A DNA stretch of 64,000 nt from Pseudoduganella buxea (GTDB lineage Bacteria; Pseudomonadota; Gammaproteobacteria; Burkholderiales; Burkholderiaceae_D), in contig NZ_WNKZ01000008.1 of NCBI RefSeq assembly GCF_009720835.1, positions 49,284 to 113,283 of the forward strand. Direction: 5' to 3'. This document shows positions 1 through 10,504 of the stretch, in pieces (positions within the stretch are counted from its first letter, which is position 1; each line of letters starts with the position of its first letter). Both the position numbers and the translations under genes were made by a program. Below the pieces are notes generated by a model. That model had not been told where the DNA came from. It ran no database searches and saw only the letters and a list, made by a program, of their open reading frames with translations.

Positions 1-1
1 G

Positions 2-664
2 CTGACGCTGATCGCGGCCGGCATCGCCGTGCCGCTGAACCTCGTATTCGGCGTGGCCGCCTCGTGGGCCGTGGCCAAGTTCGAGTTCCGCGGCAAGAGC
101 CTTCTGCTGACCCTGATCGACCTGCCGTTCTCCGTGTCGCCCGTGATCTCGGGCCTGATCTACGTGCTGATGTTCGGCGCGCAGGGCTGGTTCGGTGAAT
201 GGCTGGCGGCCAACGACATCAAGATCCTGTTCGCCGTGCCGGGCATCGTGCTGGCGACGATCTTCATTACCTTCCCGTTCGTGGCGCGCGAGCTGATTCC
301 GCTGATGCAGGCGCAGGGCAGCGAGGAAGAGGAAGCGGCCGTCGTGCTGGGCGCGTCGGGCTGGCAGACCTTCTTCCGCGTCACGCTCCCCAACATCAAA
401 TGGGGCCTGCTGTATGGCGTGATCCTGTGTAACGCCCGCGCGATGGGCGAGTTCGGCGCCGTGTCGGTGGTGTCCGGCCATATCCGCGGCGAGACCAACA
501 CGATGCCGCTGCAGGTGGAGATCCTCTACAACGAATACAACTTCGTGGCCGCCTTCGCCGTCGCATCGCTGCTGGCGCTGCTGGCACTGGTCACGCTGGC
601 ACTGAAAAGCTTCATCGAATGGCGCCTGCACGAAAGCCGCGCCGACGACGACACGCACAACTGA
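2..664 (+). CDS. cysW: Sulfate/thiosulfate ABC transporter permease CysW (5' end outside window)
   Basis: Inner-membrane permease that pairs with CysT to import sulfate and thiosulfate. The reading frame is already open at base 2, so the start lies upstream of the window and only the C-terminal ~220 residues are present. Visible are several hydrophobic membrane segments, a [18 protein letters not shown] stretch typical of CysW, and the cytoplasmic EAA loop ([22 protein letters not shown]) that contacts the ATPase. It is followed 21 bases later by cysA in the same direction, and cysA overlaps cysB, so this is the end of a cys operon. CysT and a periplasmic sulfate-binding protein would be expected upstream, outside the window. 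The identity is secure; the N-terminus cannot be judged. Confidence 0.95.
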   Translation: MTLIAAGIAVPLNLVFGVAASWAVAKFEFRGKSLLLTLIDLPFSVSPVISGLIYVLMFGAQGWFGEWLAANDIKILFAVPGIVLATIFITFPFVARELIPLMQAQGSEEEEAAVVLGASGWQTFFRVTLPNIKWGLLYGVILCNARAMGEFGAVSVVSGHIRGETNTMPLQVEILYNEYNFVAAFAVASLLALLALVTLALKSFIEWRLHESRADDDTHN

Positions 665-685
665 TACCGAATACCGGAGCAAGAC

Positions 686-1759
686 ATGACGATTGCAGTT
701 AAAAACATCAACAAGCGCTTCGGCGACTTCGTGGCGCTGAACAATGTGTCGCTCGACTTCCCGGCCGGCGAGCTGACGGCCCTGCTGGGCCCTTCCGGCT
801 GCGGCAAGACCACGCTGCTGCGCTGCATCGCGGGCCTGGAACATCCGGATTCGGGCCAGGTGCTGCTCGATGGCGACGATGCGTCGGCACGCCACGTGCG
901 CGAGCGCCAGGTCGGCTTCGTGTTCCAGCACTACGCGCTGTTCAAGCACATGACCGTGTTCGAGAACGTCGCCTTCGGCCTGCGCGTGAAACCGCGCGCC
1001 GAGCGGCCTTCCGAAGACCAGATCCGCCGCAAGGTGAAGGACCTGCTGGAACTGGTGCAGCTGGACTGGCTGGCCGACCGCTATCCGCCGCAGCTGTCCG
1101 GTGGCCAGCGCCAGCGGATCGCCCTGGCGCGCGCGCTGGCCGTCGAGCCGCGCGTGCTGCTGCTGGACGAACCGTTCGGCGCGCTCGACGCCAAGGTGCG
1201 CAAGGAACTGCGCCGCTGGCTGCGCCGCCTGCACGACGACCTGCACGTGACGTCGATCTTCGTCACGCACGACCAGGAAGAAGCGCTGGAAGTGGCCGAC
1301 CAGGTGGTCCTGATGAACAAGGGCACGGTCGAACAACTGGGCACGCCGGACGAGGTGTACAACCATCCCGCTTCGCCCTTCGTGTACGGCTTCCTGGGCA
1401 ACGTCAACGTCTTCCACGGCCGCGTGCACGAAGGCGTGCTGGCCAGCGACGGCGTCAACTTCGACGTGCCGGACCACCACCGCGTCCAGGACGGCAAGGG
1501 CACGGCCTATGTGCGCCCGCACGACCTGGAGATCGACCGCTACGAACAGGGCGCCGAAGGCATCGTCGTCAAGCTGCGCCGCGCCCATGCCATCGGCCCG
1601 CTGGCCCAACTCGACCTGGAACGGGCCGACAACGCCCAGCTGATCGAGGCCACCATTTCGAACGAGCGCTTCCGCAACCTGGCGCTGAAGGAAGGCGAGA
1701 CCCTGGTGGTGCGCCCCAAGCGCCTGCATGTATTCGTCGACGGGGGGGCATCCATATGA
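686..1759 (+). CDS. cysA: Sulfate/thiosulfate ABC transporter ATP-binding protein CysA
   Basis: ATPase that powers sulfate/thiosulfate import through CysTW on the cytoplasmic face of the inner membrane. The 357-residue length is normal. Walker A is GPSGCGKT (about residues 35-42), the ABC signature is LSGGQRQR (about 136), Walker B is LLLDEP followed by the D-loop, and the switch histidine is in [11 protein letters not shown]-terminal TOBE-like regulatory domain follows, with VRPHDLEI. The start ATG is preceded by a GGAGC element. The last four bases (ATGA) overlap the start of cysB, which points to translational coupling of transporter and regulator. Confidence 0.97.
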   Translation: MTIAVKNINKRFGDFVALNNVSLDFPAGELTALLGPSGCGKTTLLRCIAGLEHPDSGQVLLDGDDASARHVRERQVGFVFQHYALFKHMTVFENVAFGLRVKPRAERPSEDQIRRKVKDLLELVQLDWLADRYPPQLSGGQRQRIALARALAVEPRVLLLDEPFGALDAKVRKELRRWLRRLHDDLHVTSIFVTHDQEEALEVADQVVLMNKGTVEQLGTPDEVYNHPASPFVYGFLGNVNVFHGRVHEGVLASDGVNFDVPDHHRVQDGKGTAYVRPHDLEIDRYEQGAEGIVVKLRRAHAIGPLAQLDLERADNAQLIEATISNERFRNLALKEGETLVVRPKRLHVFVDGGASI

Positions 1760-2688
1760 ATTTCCAACAACTGCGCTCGATCCGCGAGGCGGCGCGCCGC
1801 AACTACAACCTGACGGAGGTGGCCAATGCACTGTTCACGTCGCAGCCGGGCGTGAGCCGACAGATCCGCGAACTGGAGGACGAGCTGGGCGTCGTCATCT
1901 TCGAACGCAACGGCAAGCGCCTGACGGGCCTGACGGAGCCGGGCAAGGGCATCCTGAAGATCATCGACCGCCTGCTGATCGAGGCGGAGAACCTGCAGCA
2001 GGCCAGCCTGGAATACAAGGGCCAGAGCACCGGCACTCTGACGGTGGCGGCCACGCACACGCAGGCACGCTACGCGTTGCCGCGCGCCGTGCAGCACTTC
2101 CGCAACGCGTTCCCGGACGTGCGCATCGCCCTGCAACAGAGTTCGCCCGAACACATCGCCGAATGGGTTTTGTCGGGCAAGGCCGATATCGGCATCGCCA
2201 CGGAAGGCCTGTCGCAATTTCCCGACCTGGTGTCCTTCCCGTGCTACCGGTGGAGCCACCTGATCGTCGTCCCGGAAGGACATGCGCTGCTGCAGCGCAC
2301 GCCCGTGCGGCTGGAAGACCTGGCTGAATTCCCCCTGATTACGTATGACGTGGGCTTCACGGGCCGCGGCCATATCGACGACGCCTTCGACAAGGCCGGC
2401 GTGCGGCCGGACATCGTGCTGACGGCCATGGATTCGGACGTCATCAAGCAGTACGTGTCGCTGGGACTGGGCGTCGGCCTGGTGGCATCGATGGCCTTCG
2501 ACCACGGCCGTGACCAGGGCCTGCGCGCCATCGAAGCGTCGCACCTGTTCGCGTCGAACACGACCCGCCTGGCCGTACGCCGCGGCGCCTACCTGCGCGC
2601 CTACGCCTACGAATTCATCGCCCAGTTCGCCCCCGAGCTGAAGCGGGGCGATATCGAGCAGGCATTGCTGGGGGCCGAGGCGGCGTAG
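1756..2688 (+). CDS. cysB: LysR-family sulfur-assimilation regulator, CysB type
   Basis: Transcription activator of sulfate-assimilation genes; CysB-type proteins sense inducers such as N-acetylserine. The 310 residues begin with a winged helix-turn-helix ([30 protein letters not shown], about residues 16-45) and the wing [17 protein letters not shown] periplasmic-binding-protein-like effector domain follows (about 90-295). The ATG overlaps the cysA stop by four bases, so the regulator is cotranscribed with the transporter. This arrangement is usual in Burkholderiales and allows feedback. A hairpin with a T-rich tail follows 47 bases after the stop. Distinguishing CysB from the paralogue Cbl needs a tree; context favours CysB. 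Confidence 0.9.
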   Translation: MNFQQLRSIREAARRNYNLTEVANALFTSQPGVSRQIRELEDELGVVIFERNGKRLTGLTEPGKGILKIIDRLLIEAENLQQASLEYKGQSTGTLTVAATHTQARYALPRAVQHFRNAFPDVRIALQQSSPEHIAEWVLSGKADIGIATEGLSQFPDLVSFPCYRWSHLIVVPEGHALLQRTPVRLEDLAEFPLITYDVGFTGRGHIDDAFDKAGVRPDIVLTAMDSDVIKQYVSLGLGVGLVASMAFDHGRDQGLRAIEASHLFASNTTRLAVRRGAYLRAYAYEFIAQFAPELKRGDIEQALLGAEAA

Positions 2689-2735
2689 GCGGAGGGCGGC
2701 GCGGCGAGCCGCAGTCGCCGGTTGTGAAGCAAGGA

Positions 2736-2763
2736 TCCCGGACCCTGCCGGGACTTTTCTTTT
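2736..2763 (+). terminator. Rho-independent terminator after cysB
   Basis: Six-base-pair GC stem (TCCCGG 2736-2741, CCGGGA 2748-2753) with a six-base loop, followed by CTTTTCTTTTC. It ends the cysWA-cysB transcript. Confidence 0.7.
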
Positions 2764-2865
2764 CTCGAATTGGTCGCTTCAAACCGGGCGGTCCGCTGCG
2801 GCGGCCTGCCACCGGTCTTGAAGTAACCGGTCGGCAGCCGGGGCATGCCGGTGCGCGCGGCTCGA

Positions 2866-3936
2866 TCACCGCTCGCCCCTGAGGATGTAGATCGGCTTTT
2901 CCGCTTCGCCTTTCTCTACCAATGCCAGGTGACGCTGCAGTGTCGTGCGTTCCTTGTCTTCCTTTGCCGCCGCCACCAGCTTGCGCAGGATGGTCGCGTG
3001 CGCCGTCTGCAGCGCCTGCGTCGCCGGCACGGCGATGTCAGGTTTTACGCCGACGTGCTCCCAGTTGGTCTTCGTGACGATATTGGTCGTGCGCGCGGTC
3101 GGGATCGCAACGAGGATGCCGTGCCCCACGCCGAACAGGCTCACGGGATTGGCGCCGCCGCCGGTGGTTTCGCCGACCACCGTCCCCCGCTTCTGCGCCT
3201 GGAAGCTGTAGGCGCAGTCCTCCCCGCCGGAGAACGTGCGGGCCGAGGTCAGCACGTACACAGGCTTGTCGTAACGCTGCGTCACCGTCGACGAGGTCCA
3301 GAACTGCCGCGTCGTATTGTCCGGGCGATCGTAGATGTCGATCAGGTGACGCACGTCGCCGGACGGGAAGAAATGGCTCATCAGGTAAGCCACGGAGGCG
3401 GGGCTGCCGCCGCCGTTGCGGCGCAGGTCGAGGATCAGCGCATCCGTCCCCGCCAACAGCGACATCGCCGCCGTGTATGCCGGGCCGACGAATTCCGAGA
3501 CGCCGAAGCCGCGCAGCTCGATGTAGCCGACGTTGCCGGGAAGGCGCTCGATCTTCTCGATGCCATAGCCTGTCCGCATGGCCTCGTCGTGCGCGTTGTT
3601 GGCGACGGCGCTGCCGGGAGACCGCGTTTCGCCGAGCCTGGTGCCGAAATGCAGGTCGCCGCTGAAGTCGCGCAAGTCCTTCGCCAGCGCGGTACTGAAC
3701 GCCTGCACGGTGGCGGCGGCCCCATAGCCGCCTGCCGCATGCTTCCTCGCGATTGCACCGCCGACCCGTTCCGCCACTGCCGGATCGATGTAATTCGCCG
3801 TCATCGTCGCTGCAAGTGTCTGCAGGACCGCAGCGCGGTCGGACGCCTTCAACGGGGTGTCTTCCGCCGCCGCGGCGGAAAACGACACGAGGGTACCCAA
3901 CAAGACGCCTGCGACAAGCTTCCTTTTGCCTGACAT
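2866..3936 (-). CDS. S41-family serine protease, IRBP/CtpA-like, exported
   Basis: Predicted exported peptidase of family S41 (tail-specific/IRBP group) of about 356 residues. The longest frame starts upstream at 4035, but the ATG at 3936 has a strong GGAGG Shine-Dalgarno and is followed by a classic signal peptide (MSGKRKLVAGVLLGTLVSF, then AAAA|E), so that start is chosen. An N-terminal helical segment (AAVLQTLAATMTANYIDP) resembles the S41 N-terminal domain of IRBP-type proteases. The catalytic core shows DLRRNGGG and TSARTFSGGED, whose serine is the expected nucleophile, then GTVVGETTGGGANP. No PDZ domain is obvious. It is a lone gene between cysB and a TonB-dependent receptor; the substrate is unknown. 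Confidence 0.85.
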   Translation of the reverse strand: MSGKRKLVAGVLLGTLVSFSAAAAEDTPLKASDRAAVLQTLAATMTANYIDPAVAERVGGAIARKHAAGGYGAAATVQAFSTALAKDLRDFSGDLHFGTRLGETRSPGSAVANNAHDEAMRTGYGIEKIERLPGNVGYIELRGFGVSEFVGPAYTAAMSLLAGTDALILDLRRNGGGSPASVAYLMSHFFPSGDVRHLIDIYDRPDNTTRQFWTSSTVTQRYDKPVYVLTSARTFSGGEDCAYSFQAQKRGTVVGETTGGGANPVSLFGVGHGILVAIPTARTTNIVTKTNWEHVGVKPDIAVPATQALQTAHATILRKLVAAAKEDKERTTLQRHLALVEKGEAEKPIYILRGER

Positions 3937-4156
3937 GCTTCCTCCATTTGGACTGCCGATGGTCCGATCGACATGTAAAAAATTGCGGGAACTGCGCCTC
4001 GCGTGGGCGGCATCGCCCCGCGCGCCGGTGTGCATGGCTGCATCATCGGGCTTGCCGGCGAGGAGGTCATCTTAGGCCATGGCCTGACGGCGGTCGAGGC
4101 CATTGCGCCGACCCGTGCATAGGCTGCGGCCAGCCGGTTCGGGCGGGAGGTGGTGG

Positions 4157-4193
4157 CCGGCTGAATCCGGTGTCTGGCGCCGAATTCAGCCGG
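4157..4193. repeat. Inverted repeat with GTGTCTGGC core (REP-like)
   Basis: Perfect 10-bp arms CCGGCTGAAT (4157-4166) and ATTCAGCCGG (4184-4193) around a loop containing GGTGTCTGGCGCC. It lies 11 bases beyond the stop of the leftward TonB-dependent receptor gene. The same GTGTCTGGC word and an ATTCAG/CTGAAT arm recur in the palindrome at 60402-60451. Confidence 0.5.
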
Positions 4194-4204
4194 TGAAGGC
4201 GGGC

Positions 4205-6595
4205 TTACCAGCTGTAGTTCAGCCTGGCGTAGTAGTGGCGGCCGTTGAAGCCTGCGGGGGACCAGATGCTGTACGGGTAGATGCCGTTGACGTTCAGGTT
4301 GGCCGTCGACGTGGTCCTGTCCGGGTAGCTGTCGGTGATGTTGTCGACGCCAGCCGTGACGCGCCAGTTCTGAGCCAGCTTGACGCTGCCCGACACGTCC
4401 AGCACCCACTGGCGGCCATAGGTCTGGTCGTTGGCGGGATTGTTCTGCGGGACGGTGAAGCGGCCGTAGTTGGTGGCCTGGACGTGCGCGTTCCACCTTG
4501 ACGCCGTGTAGTCGGCGCCGAGGCTGAGCTTGTCCTTGGGCGAGCCGACCGTGTTGCGCAGCACCGTCTGGCGGTCGATCAGCTGCACGTTGTAGGCCGA
4601 CAGCAGGGCCGGGTTGGCCGCCACGTTTTCCACCTGCGTCTTGTTGCGGTTGTAGGCCGCCGTGAAGTCGAGGCGGTCGCGGCCCGCCAGGTCGATGCGG
4701 TAGGTGCTGACGATATCGACGCCCGTCGTTTTGGTGTCGATGGCGTTGGTGAAGTAGCGGCCCGCGCTGACCGTCACACCCTGTGCGGCCAGCACGTTGC
4801 GCAGCGTCTGGGGCAAGGTCATGTTGGCCGACAGCGCGATGCGGTCGTCGACGAAGATGCGGTAGACGTCGACGCTGGTGGTGAAGTTGCGGGTCGGCGC
4901 CAGTTGCAGGCCGATGCTGTAGTTGCGCGCCTTTTCCGCCTTCAGCGGCGCGGCGCCCAGCGCCCGGGCGGCGGCGCTGCCGACGGCGAAGGTGCCCGTT
5001 TCGACCGCCACGTTCTGGTTGCCGATGACGGAGAAGTTGGTGGTCGTGATGGTGTAGAACTGCTGCGCCAGGGATGGCGCGCGGAAGCCAGAGGAAGCCG
5101 TGCCGCGCAGCGAGACCCGGTCGTTGAAGGCGTAGCGCGCCGAGGCCTTGGCCGACGTCGTGCTGCCGAAGTCCGTGTAATGCTCGTAGCGCGTGGCCAG
5201 CGCGCCGGACAGCTTCGGCGTGACCTGCGCTTCCAGGTTGACATAGGCCGACTGGTTGCTGCGGCTGTTCTTGCCCGCATTGACGGGGCGGAAGCCGGCG
5301 AAGCCCTGGGCACCGCTGCCGGCATACGAAGCCTCGTCGCCGGCGCCGATCTCGTAGGCTTCATGGCGGACTTCCAGACCCGTGGCGACCGTCAGCGGAC
5401 CGCTGAACACGGCCACGGGAATTTCCCGCGCCAGGTCGAAGTTGGCCACCGACTGCGTATTGGTCAAGGTGCCGAGGTGGAAGTGGGTCGGGCTGTTCGC
5501 GCTCAGGCTCTGGTTGACCGTGTTGTCGATATCGAGCTCGAAGCGGTTGCGGCCATGGTCGACGCTCGCATCCCAGCGCCAGCCGGCGTAGTCGCCGCGC
5601 AGGCCGACCACCAGCGAGGCGTCCGTCGATGTGCTGTTCTGCAGGGGCAGGAAGCCGTTCGGGAACAGCGGCGTGCGCTGCTCCTTGCGCGGCGGCTGCC
5701 CCGTCGTGACCAGGGCCGTGCGCCACGTGGCGGCCGATTCCGTGTCGCGCGTGCCGTACTGGCCGAAGGCATACAGGTCGGTGTTCTCGCCGACCTGGTA
5801 CTGGGCGTTGAACAGCACGTTGCGCGGCTGCGTCTTCGAGTCGCCGTAGCGCTGCGTGACCTGGCCGTACAGGGGCTCGTCGCGGTCGCGCGTGTCGGCG
5901 CCCGCGCGGTTGGTCGGATCGCGGTCGGCCGCTTCGGCCGCCAGGCGCAGCCAGCCCTTGTCGCCCAGCGCGAAGCCGCCGGACGCCTTCAGCGTGACTT
6001 GTTTGCCGTCGCCTGCATCGTATTCGCCGTAGCCGATTTCGACGTCGCCGCCCTTCGGTCCCTTCTTCAGGATGATGTTGACGACACCGGCGATGGCATC
6101 GGACCCGTATTGGGCCGAGGCGCCGTCGCGCAGCACTTCGATATGGTCGATGGCCGACAGGGGAATCGCGTTCAGGTCCACCGGCGCCGAGCCCCGTCCG
6201 GCCGTGCCGTTGACGTTGATGACGGCCGACGAATGGCGGCGCTTGCCGTTCACCAGCACCAGCACCTGGTCCGGCGCCAGGCCGCGCAACTGCGCCGGGC
6301 GCACCGCATCCGATGCATCGGCGCCGGAAGGGCGGGGGAAGTTCATCGACGGCAGTACGCGCGCCAGCACGGAGGCCAGCTCGGTCGAGCCGGAGGCCTG
6401 CAGCTCCTTGGCGCCGATGACGTCGATGGGCGACTCGGAATCGGCGCTGCGGCGGTTCTTCGCATAGGTGCCGGTGACAACGACGGTCTGCATATCGGGC
6501 GCCGGCAGCGCCTCCTGCGCCAGCACCGGTGCGGTGGCCGTGGCGATCAGGGACAGGACGAGAAGGGAACGGTGATTCAGGCGTGTGCTCATCAT
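4205..6595 (-). CDS. TonB-dependent outer-membrane receptor, substrate unknown
   Basis: Outer-membrane beta-barrel receptor of 796 residues that takes up a ligand using TonB energy. It has a signal peptide (to about residue 26, ending VLAQ), a TonB box-like TVVVTG just after it, and a plug domain with LRGLAPDQVLVLVNGKRR and IEVLRDGASAQYGSDAIAGVVNI. The long barrel ends in NYSW, a normal aromatic C-terminus. Two adjacent ATGs (6595 and 6592) are possible starts; no strong Shine-Dalgarno is seen. No enzyme, inner-membrane transporter or sigma/anti-sigma pair adjoins it, so the ligand cannot be inferred. No Fur-like box was seen upstream, unlike the receptor at 61238-63346. Confidence 0.88.
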   Translation of the reverse strand: MMSTRLNHRSLLVLSLIATATAPVLAQEALPAPDMQTVVVTGTYAKNRRSADSESPIDVIGAKELQASGSTELASVLARVLPSMNFPRPSGADASDAVRPAQLRGLAPDQVLVLVNGKRRHSSAVINVNGTAGRGSAPVDLNAIPLSAIDHIEVLRDGASAQYGSDAIAGVVNIILKKGPKGGDVEIGYGEYDAGDGKQVTLKASGGFALGDKGWLRLAAEAADRDPTNRAGADTRDRDEPLYGQVTQRYGDSKTQPRNVLFNAQYQVGENTDLYAFGQYGTRDTESAATWRTALVTTGQPPRKEQRTPLFPNGFLPLQNSTSTDASLVVGLRGDYAGWRWDASVDHGRNRFELDIDNTVNQSLSANSPTHFHLGTLTNTQSVANFDLAREIPVAVFSGPLTVATGLEVRHEAYEIGAGDEASYAGSGAQGFAGFRPVNAGKNSRSNQSAYVNLEAQVTPKLSGALATRYEHYTDFGSTTSAKASARYAFNDRVSLRGTASSGFRAPSLAQQFYTITTTNFSVIGNQNVAVETGTFAVGSAAARALGAAPLKAEKARNYSIGLQLAPTRNFTTSVDVYRIFVDDRIALSANMTLPQTLRNVLAAQGVTVSAGRYFTNAIDTKTTGVDIVSTYRIDLAGRDRLDFTAAYNRNKTQVENVAANPALLSAYNVQLIDRQTVLRNTVGSPKDKLSLGADYTASRWNAHVQATNYGRFTVPQNNPANDQTYGRQWVLDVSGSVKLAQNWRVTAGVDNITDSYPDRTTSTANLNVNGIYPYSIWSPAGFNGRHYYARLNYSW

Positions 6596-6695
6596 AAGTG
6601 TGAATGGTGTTCGATCACACTATATTAAAGGCCCGCACCCCGCACACGAACGATTGCTAAGCGCTTTGCTTATGAATTTTCCATCTATGCACAAC

Positions 6696-6734
6696 TTGCC
6701 CGAAAAATGGGGACAGACCCCATTTTTGGAGCAA
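6696..6734. repeat. Dispersed AAAAATGGGG palindrome, copy 1
   Basis: Arms TTGCCCGAAAAATGGGG (6696-6712) and CCCCATTTTTGGAGCAA (6718-6734) with loop ACAGA; 15 of 17 positions pair. Same family as copies at 20447, 38368 and 41270. It lies 11 bases beyond the stop of tas. Confidence 0.75.
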
Positions 6735-6745
6735 CTTTTGCAGCA

Positions 6746-7792
6746 CTACTGGCCTGGATTGGGCAGGCTGGCGTGGATGGCGTCGACGGCGTCGACGACG
6801 TGCTGCGGCAGCTTGACCGTGCAGGCGCCGATGTTTTCCTCCAGCTGCGCCAGCGACGTGGCGCCGATGATGGTGGATGCGACGAACCAGCGCGAGTAGC
6901 ACCAGGCCAGCGCCAGCTGCGTCGGCGTCATGCCGTTGTCCCGGGCCAGCTGGGTGTACCGGGCCACGGCGGACAGCACGGCGGGACGCAGGTAGCGCGG
7001 GCTCCACGTGGGCGGGAAGATCGTCAGGCGGCCGCGCGCTTCCGGGTTGTCGAGGTATTTCGCCGTCAGCTGGCCGAACGCCAGGGGGCTGTAGGCCAGC
7101 AGGCTGACGTCCTCGCGGAAGCAGGTCTCGTCCAGCAGGCTCGTTTCGTAGTGACGCGCCGTCAGGTTGTACAGGTTCTGGATCGTGGCGATGCGCGGCA
7201 GGCCCTTCATCTCGGCCTGCTTGACGAATTCGCACACGCCCCACGACGATTCGTTCGACACGCCGATATGGCGGATCTTGCCCTCGTCGACGAGGCGGCC
7301 CAGCGCGGCCAGCGTGTCCTCGATGGCGACGGCCTCGCGCTCCTTCTGCGGGTCGAACACGGTGGCGCCGAAGATGGGCACGTTGCGGCTGGGCCAGTGC
7401 AGCTGGTACAGGTCGATGTAGTCCGTCTGCAGGCGCTGCAGGCTCGCTTCCACGGCCGCGCGCAGGTTCGCTTCGTCGAAGTTCTGCTTGCCCCCGCGCA
7501 GCCAGGTGGCGTTCGGATTGGGCCCGGCCGCCTTCGTCGCCAGCACCACGTCGGCGCGCCGGCCGCTCTTTCTCAGCCAGGTGCCGATAAAGCGCTCGGT
7601 GGAACCCTGCGTGGCGGCGCTGGGCATGACGGGGTACATCTCTGCCGTGTCGATGAAGTTGATGCCCCGCTCCAGTGCCAGGTCCAGCTGGCTGTGCGCG
7701 TCGCTTTCCGTGTTCTGTTCGCCGAACGTCATCGTGCCCAGGCAGATCCTGCTGACCGCCAGGCCGGTGCGCCCCAGTGTGACTTGTTCCAT
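6746..7792 (-). CDS. tas: Aldo/keto reductase, Tas family
   Basis: NADP(H)-dependent oxidoreductase of the aldo/keto reductase superfamily, 348 residues, cytoplasmic. It resembles E. coli Tas along its length: LGTMTFGEQN near the N-terminus, the catalytic Asp and Tyr in FIDTAEMYP, DYIDLYQLHWP, GKIRHIGVSNE, and ASTIIGATSLAQLEENI near the C-terminus. The physiological substrate is unknown; Tas in E. coli was found as a suppressor of tyrosine auxotrophy. It is the last gene of a leftward run and is followed by one of the dispersed palindromes. Confidence 0.92.
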   Translation of the reverse strand: MEQVTLGRTGLAVSRICLGTMTFGEQNTESDAHSQLDLALERGINFIDTAEMYPVMPSAATQGSTERFIGTWLRKSGRRADVVLATKAAGPNPNATWLRGGKQNFDEANLRAAVEASLQRLQTDYIDLYQLHWPSRNVPIFGATVFDPQKEREAVAIEDTLAALGRLVDEGKIRHIGVSNESSWGVCEFVKQAEMKGLPRIATIQNLYNLTARHYETSLLDETCFREDVSLLAYSPLAFGQLTAKYLDNPEARGRLTIFPPTWSPRYLRPAVLSAVARYTQLARDNGMTPTQLALAWCYSRWFVASTIIGATSLAQLEENIGACTVKLPQHVVDAVDAIHASLPNPGQ

Positions 7793-7814
7793 CCGCTACC
7801 CTTTACGTTTGTTG

Positions 7815-8852
7815 TCAATGGCGCAGCGCGTCCGCGCAATCGCGCACCAGTGCCGGGCCGGCGTAAATCAGGCCGCTGTACAGCTGCACCAGCTGGGCAC
7901 CCGCGTCGATTTTCGCACGGGCATCGGGACCACGCATGATGCCGCCCACGCCGATGATGGGCACGGCTTCCCCCAGCTCCGCCTTCAGCAGGCGGATGAC
8001 CTGGTTCGACAGCTCGAACACGGGCGCGCCGGACAGGCCGCCCGCCTCGGCACCATGCTGCATGCCTTCCACGGCCGTGCGCGACAGGGTGGTATTGGTG
8101 GCGATGACGCCGTCGATGCGGTGGCGCAGCAGGGCATCGGCGATGTTCTTGACCTGGTCGCCGTCCATGTCCGGCGCGATCTTCAGTGCCAGCGGCACGT
8201 AGCGCTTGTGCTGGTCGGCCAGGCGCTGCTGCGCGTCCTTCAGCTGGGCCAGCAGGCCATCGAGCTCGGAACCGCCCTGCAGCTGGCGCAGGTTCTTCGT
8301 GTTGGGCGAGGAGATATTGACCGTCACATAACTGGCGTAGGGATAGACCTTCTGCAGGCAGTGCAGGTAGTCGTCGGCGGCCCGTTCGATGGGCGTGTCG
8401 GCGTTCTTGCCGATGTTCAGGCCCAGGATGCCTTCCTTGTTGCGGTAGAAGCGCGAGGCCTGGACATTGGCGACGAAGGCGTCGACACCGCCGTTGTTGA
8501 AGCCCATGCGGTTGATGATGCCGTGCGCGGCCGGCAGGCGGAACATGCGCGGCAGCGGATTGCCCGGCTGCGCGCGCGGCGTCACGGTGCCCACTTCGAT
8601 CGAGCCGAAGCCCAGGTCGGCCAGGGCGTCGATATAGGCCCCATCCTTGTCCAGGCCCGCGGCCAGGCCGACGGGATTCCTGAACGTCAGGCCCATCACG
8701 GTGCGCGGGTCCGGCGCGGGCGGGCGCACGACGGCGCGCAGCAGGCCAAGCTTGCCCAGGCGTTTCAGGTTATGCAGGGTGAAGTGGTGGGCGCGTTCGG
8801 CGTCCATCGAGAACAGCGCGGGGCGCAGCAGGGAGTACAGGAAATCGGACAT
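7815..8852 (-). CDS. pyrD: Dihydroorotate dehydrogenase (quinone), class 2
   Basis: Oxidises dihydroorotate to orotate in pyrimidine synthesis, passing electrons to membrane quinone. The 345 residues have the class 2 N-terminal membrane-association helices ([20 protein letters not shown]), the FMN-binding barrel with [13 protein letters not shown], the catalytic serine in [14 protein letters not shown], and phosphate-binding GVGGI near the C-terminus. It is monocistronic-looking but sits in a leftward run with bpt upstream (55-base gap) and tas downstream (22-base gap). Confidence 0.97.
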   Translation of the reverse strand: MSDFLYSLLRPALFSMDAERAHHFTLHNLKRLGKLGLLRAVVRPPAPDPRTVMGLTFRNPVGLAAGLDKDGAYIDALADLGFGSIEVGTVTPRAQPGNPLPRMFRLPAAHGIINRMGFNNGGVDAFVANVQASRFYRNKEGILGLNIGKNADTPIERAADDYLHCLQKVYPYASYVTVNISSPNTKNLRQLQGGSELDGLLAQLKDAQQRLADQHKRYVPLALKIAPDMDGDQVKNIADALLRHRIDGVIATNTTLSRTAVEGMQHGAEAGGLSGAPVFELSNQVIRLLKAELGEAVPIIGVGGIMRGPDARAKIDAGAQLVQLYSGLIYAGPALVRDCADALRH

Positions 8853-8907
8853 GTGGGAGCTTGTGCTGGTGGAGTGCCGCCATTTTACATGGCGGCGCCA
8901 CCCGCCC

Positions 8908-9636
8908 TCACTGCCCCAGCACGCTCCACACGCCCTTGCGGCGCGCCTCCAACGGCTGGAACTTGATCTTGTAGCTCATCTTCGGGCTTTCCTCGATCCA
9001 GTACCCCAGGTAGACATAGGGCAGGCCCAGTTCGCGCGCCTGGGCGATCTGCCACATGACGTTGTAGGTGCCGAAGGAGGCGCCCGGCACGTCCGGGTCG
9101 AAGAAGGTATAGACGGAGGACAGACCGTCGGACAGCACGTCGATGATGCTGACCATACGCAAGGTGCCGTCCGGCTCGCGGAATTCCACCAGGCGCGTAT
9201 TGACGCGGCTTTGCAGCAGGAACTGGGCATACTGGTCGCGGCTGTCCTGGTCCATGCCGCCGCCCGCATGGCGCGTGCTCTGGTAACGCAGGTACAGGGC
9301 GTAGTGCTCGTCCGAGAACGACAAGGTGGCAACACCGGTGCGCAGGTCATTGTGGCGGGCCCAGGCGCGCCGCTGGCCCCGCGTGGGCGCGAAGGCATCG
9401 GCCACGACGCGCACGGGAATGCAGGCCTGGCAGCCGTCGCAATACGGCCGGTAGGTGAAGATGCCGCTGCGCCGGAAGCCGTTTCGCACCAGTTCGGAAT
9501 ACACGTCCGCGTTGATCAGATGCGACGGCGTGGCGACCTGCGAGCGGGCCTGGCGCGAATCCAGATAACTGCAAGGGTAGGGCGCCGTCGTGTAGAACTG
9601 GAGGGCCGCGAATGGAAGGTCGTTTAGCTGCGTCAT
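8908..9636 (-). CDS. bpt: Aspartate/glutamate leucyl-tRNA-protein transferase Bpt (ATE family)
   Basis: Transfers leucine from Leu-tRNA to N-terminal Asp or Glu of proteins, marking them for ClpSP; this is the bacterial member of the ATE1 family. The 242 residues carry the N-terminal cysteine motif [17 protein letters not shown] (about 62-78) and the C-terminal [26 protein letters not shown]. It stands directly downstream of aat, the other N-degron aminoacyl transferase, a pairing common in Burkholderiales. Older annotations call this an arginyl-tRNA-protein transferase. Confidence 0.93.
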   Translation of the reverse strand: MTQLNDLPFAALQFYTTAPYPCSYLDSRQARSQVATPSHLINADVYSELVRNGFRRSGIFTYRPYCDGCQACIPVRVVADAFAPTRGQRRAWARHNDLRTGVATLSFSDEHYALYLRYQSTRHAGGGMDQDSRDQYAQFLLQSRVNTRLVEFREPDGTLRMVSIIDVLSDGLSSVYTFFDPDVPGASFGTYNVMWQIAQARELGLPYVYLGYWIEESPKMSYKIKFQPLEARRKGVWSVLGQ

Positions 9637-9775
9637 GCAGAACCTGTGGTCAGCGTAGGGCGGTTGACGGGACAGATCGGCCGGCGCTCTTGCCGGCGGA
9701 TGAAGATATCATAGCGCGTTCCGCCCGAACCATGTGTTCGCCCACGCGTACCCTGTCAATCCTGCCTGGCCGGCC

Positions 9776-10504
9776 TCACGCGGCGGCCGTGAACGGCGGC
9801 ACGGGAATCCAGTTGCGGATGCGCGGCTTGGCGATGGCCTGGCGCAGGTGGGCCAGGAAGTCGGCGCGGGGAATCGGCGCCGCGCCCAGCGAAGCCAGGT
9901 GGCCCGTCTCCTGCTGGCAGTCCACCATCTGCACGCCGTGCAGTTTCAGGAAGTGCACGAGGTAGGCCAGCGCCACCTTGGAAGCGTCCGTGGCGCGGGC
10001 GAACATCGATTCGCCATAGAACATCTGGCCGATCGACACGCCATAGGCGCCGCCCACCAGCTCGCCATCGAGCCATACTTCCGACGAGTGCGCGAAACCC
10101 AGCGCGTGCAGGCCCGTATAGCCGCGCACGATGTCCTCGGAAATCCACGTGCCGGGGCCGTCGCGGCGGGGCGCGGCGCAGGCGCGCATCACCTGCTCGA
10201 AGGCGCTGTCGAAGCGCACCTGCCAGCGCCCGTCCGTGCGGCCGCTCTTTTCCACCTTCTTCAAGGTCTTTTTCAGGCTGTCGGATACCTTGAAGTCGGC
10301 CGTCTTCAACACCATGCGGGGATCGGTGCTCCACCACAGGATCGGCTGGCCTTCGGAAAACCACGGAAAGATGCCGTTCCGGTATGCCGTCAAGAGCCGC
10401 TCCGGCGACAGGTCGCCGCCCGCTGCCAGCAGGCCGGGCGCCTCCGTCGTCAAGGCTTCGGACACATCGGGAAACGGCGTGTGAGCGCCCAGCCACGGGA
10501 TCAT
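9776..10504 (-). CDS. aat: Leucyl/phenylalanyl-tRNA-protein transferase
   Basis: Adds Leu or Phe from aminoacyl-tRNA to proteins with N-terminal Arg or Lys, the other branch of the bacterial N-degron pathway. The 242 residues show [66 protein letters not shown] and [16 protein letters not shown], all family hallmarks. The ATG overlaps the stop of the upstream Nudix gene by four bases (ATGA), so the two are coupled. Confidence 0.97.
   Translation of the reverse strand: MIPWLGAHTPFPDVSEALTTEAPGLLAAGGDLSPERLLTAYRNGIFPWFSEGQPILWWSTDPRMVLKTADFKVSDSLKKTLKKVEKSGRTDGRWQVRFDSAFEQVMRACAAPRRDGPGTWISEDIVRGYTGLHALGFAHSSEVWLDGELVGGAYGVSIGQMFYGESMFARATDASKVALAYLVHFLKLHGVQMVDCQQETGHLASLGAAPIPRADFLAHLRQAIAKPRIRNWIPVPPFTAAA

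Noticed and set aside
2845..3933. A 362-codon plus-strand frame over the S41 protease gene
   Set aside because: Shadow of the protease, which has a signal peptide, RBS and catalytic motifs.
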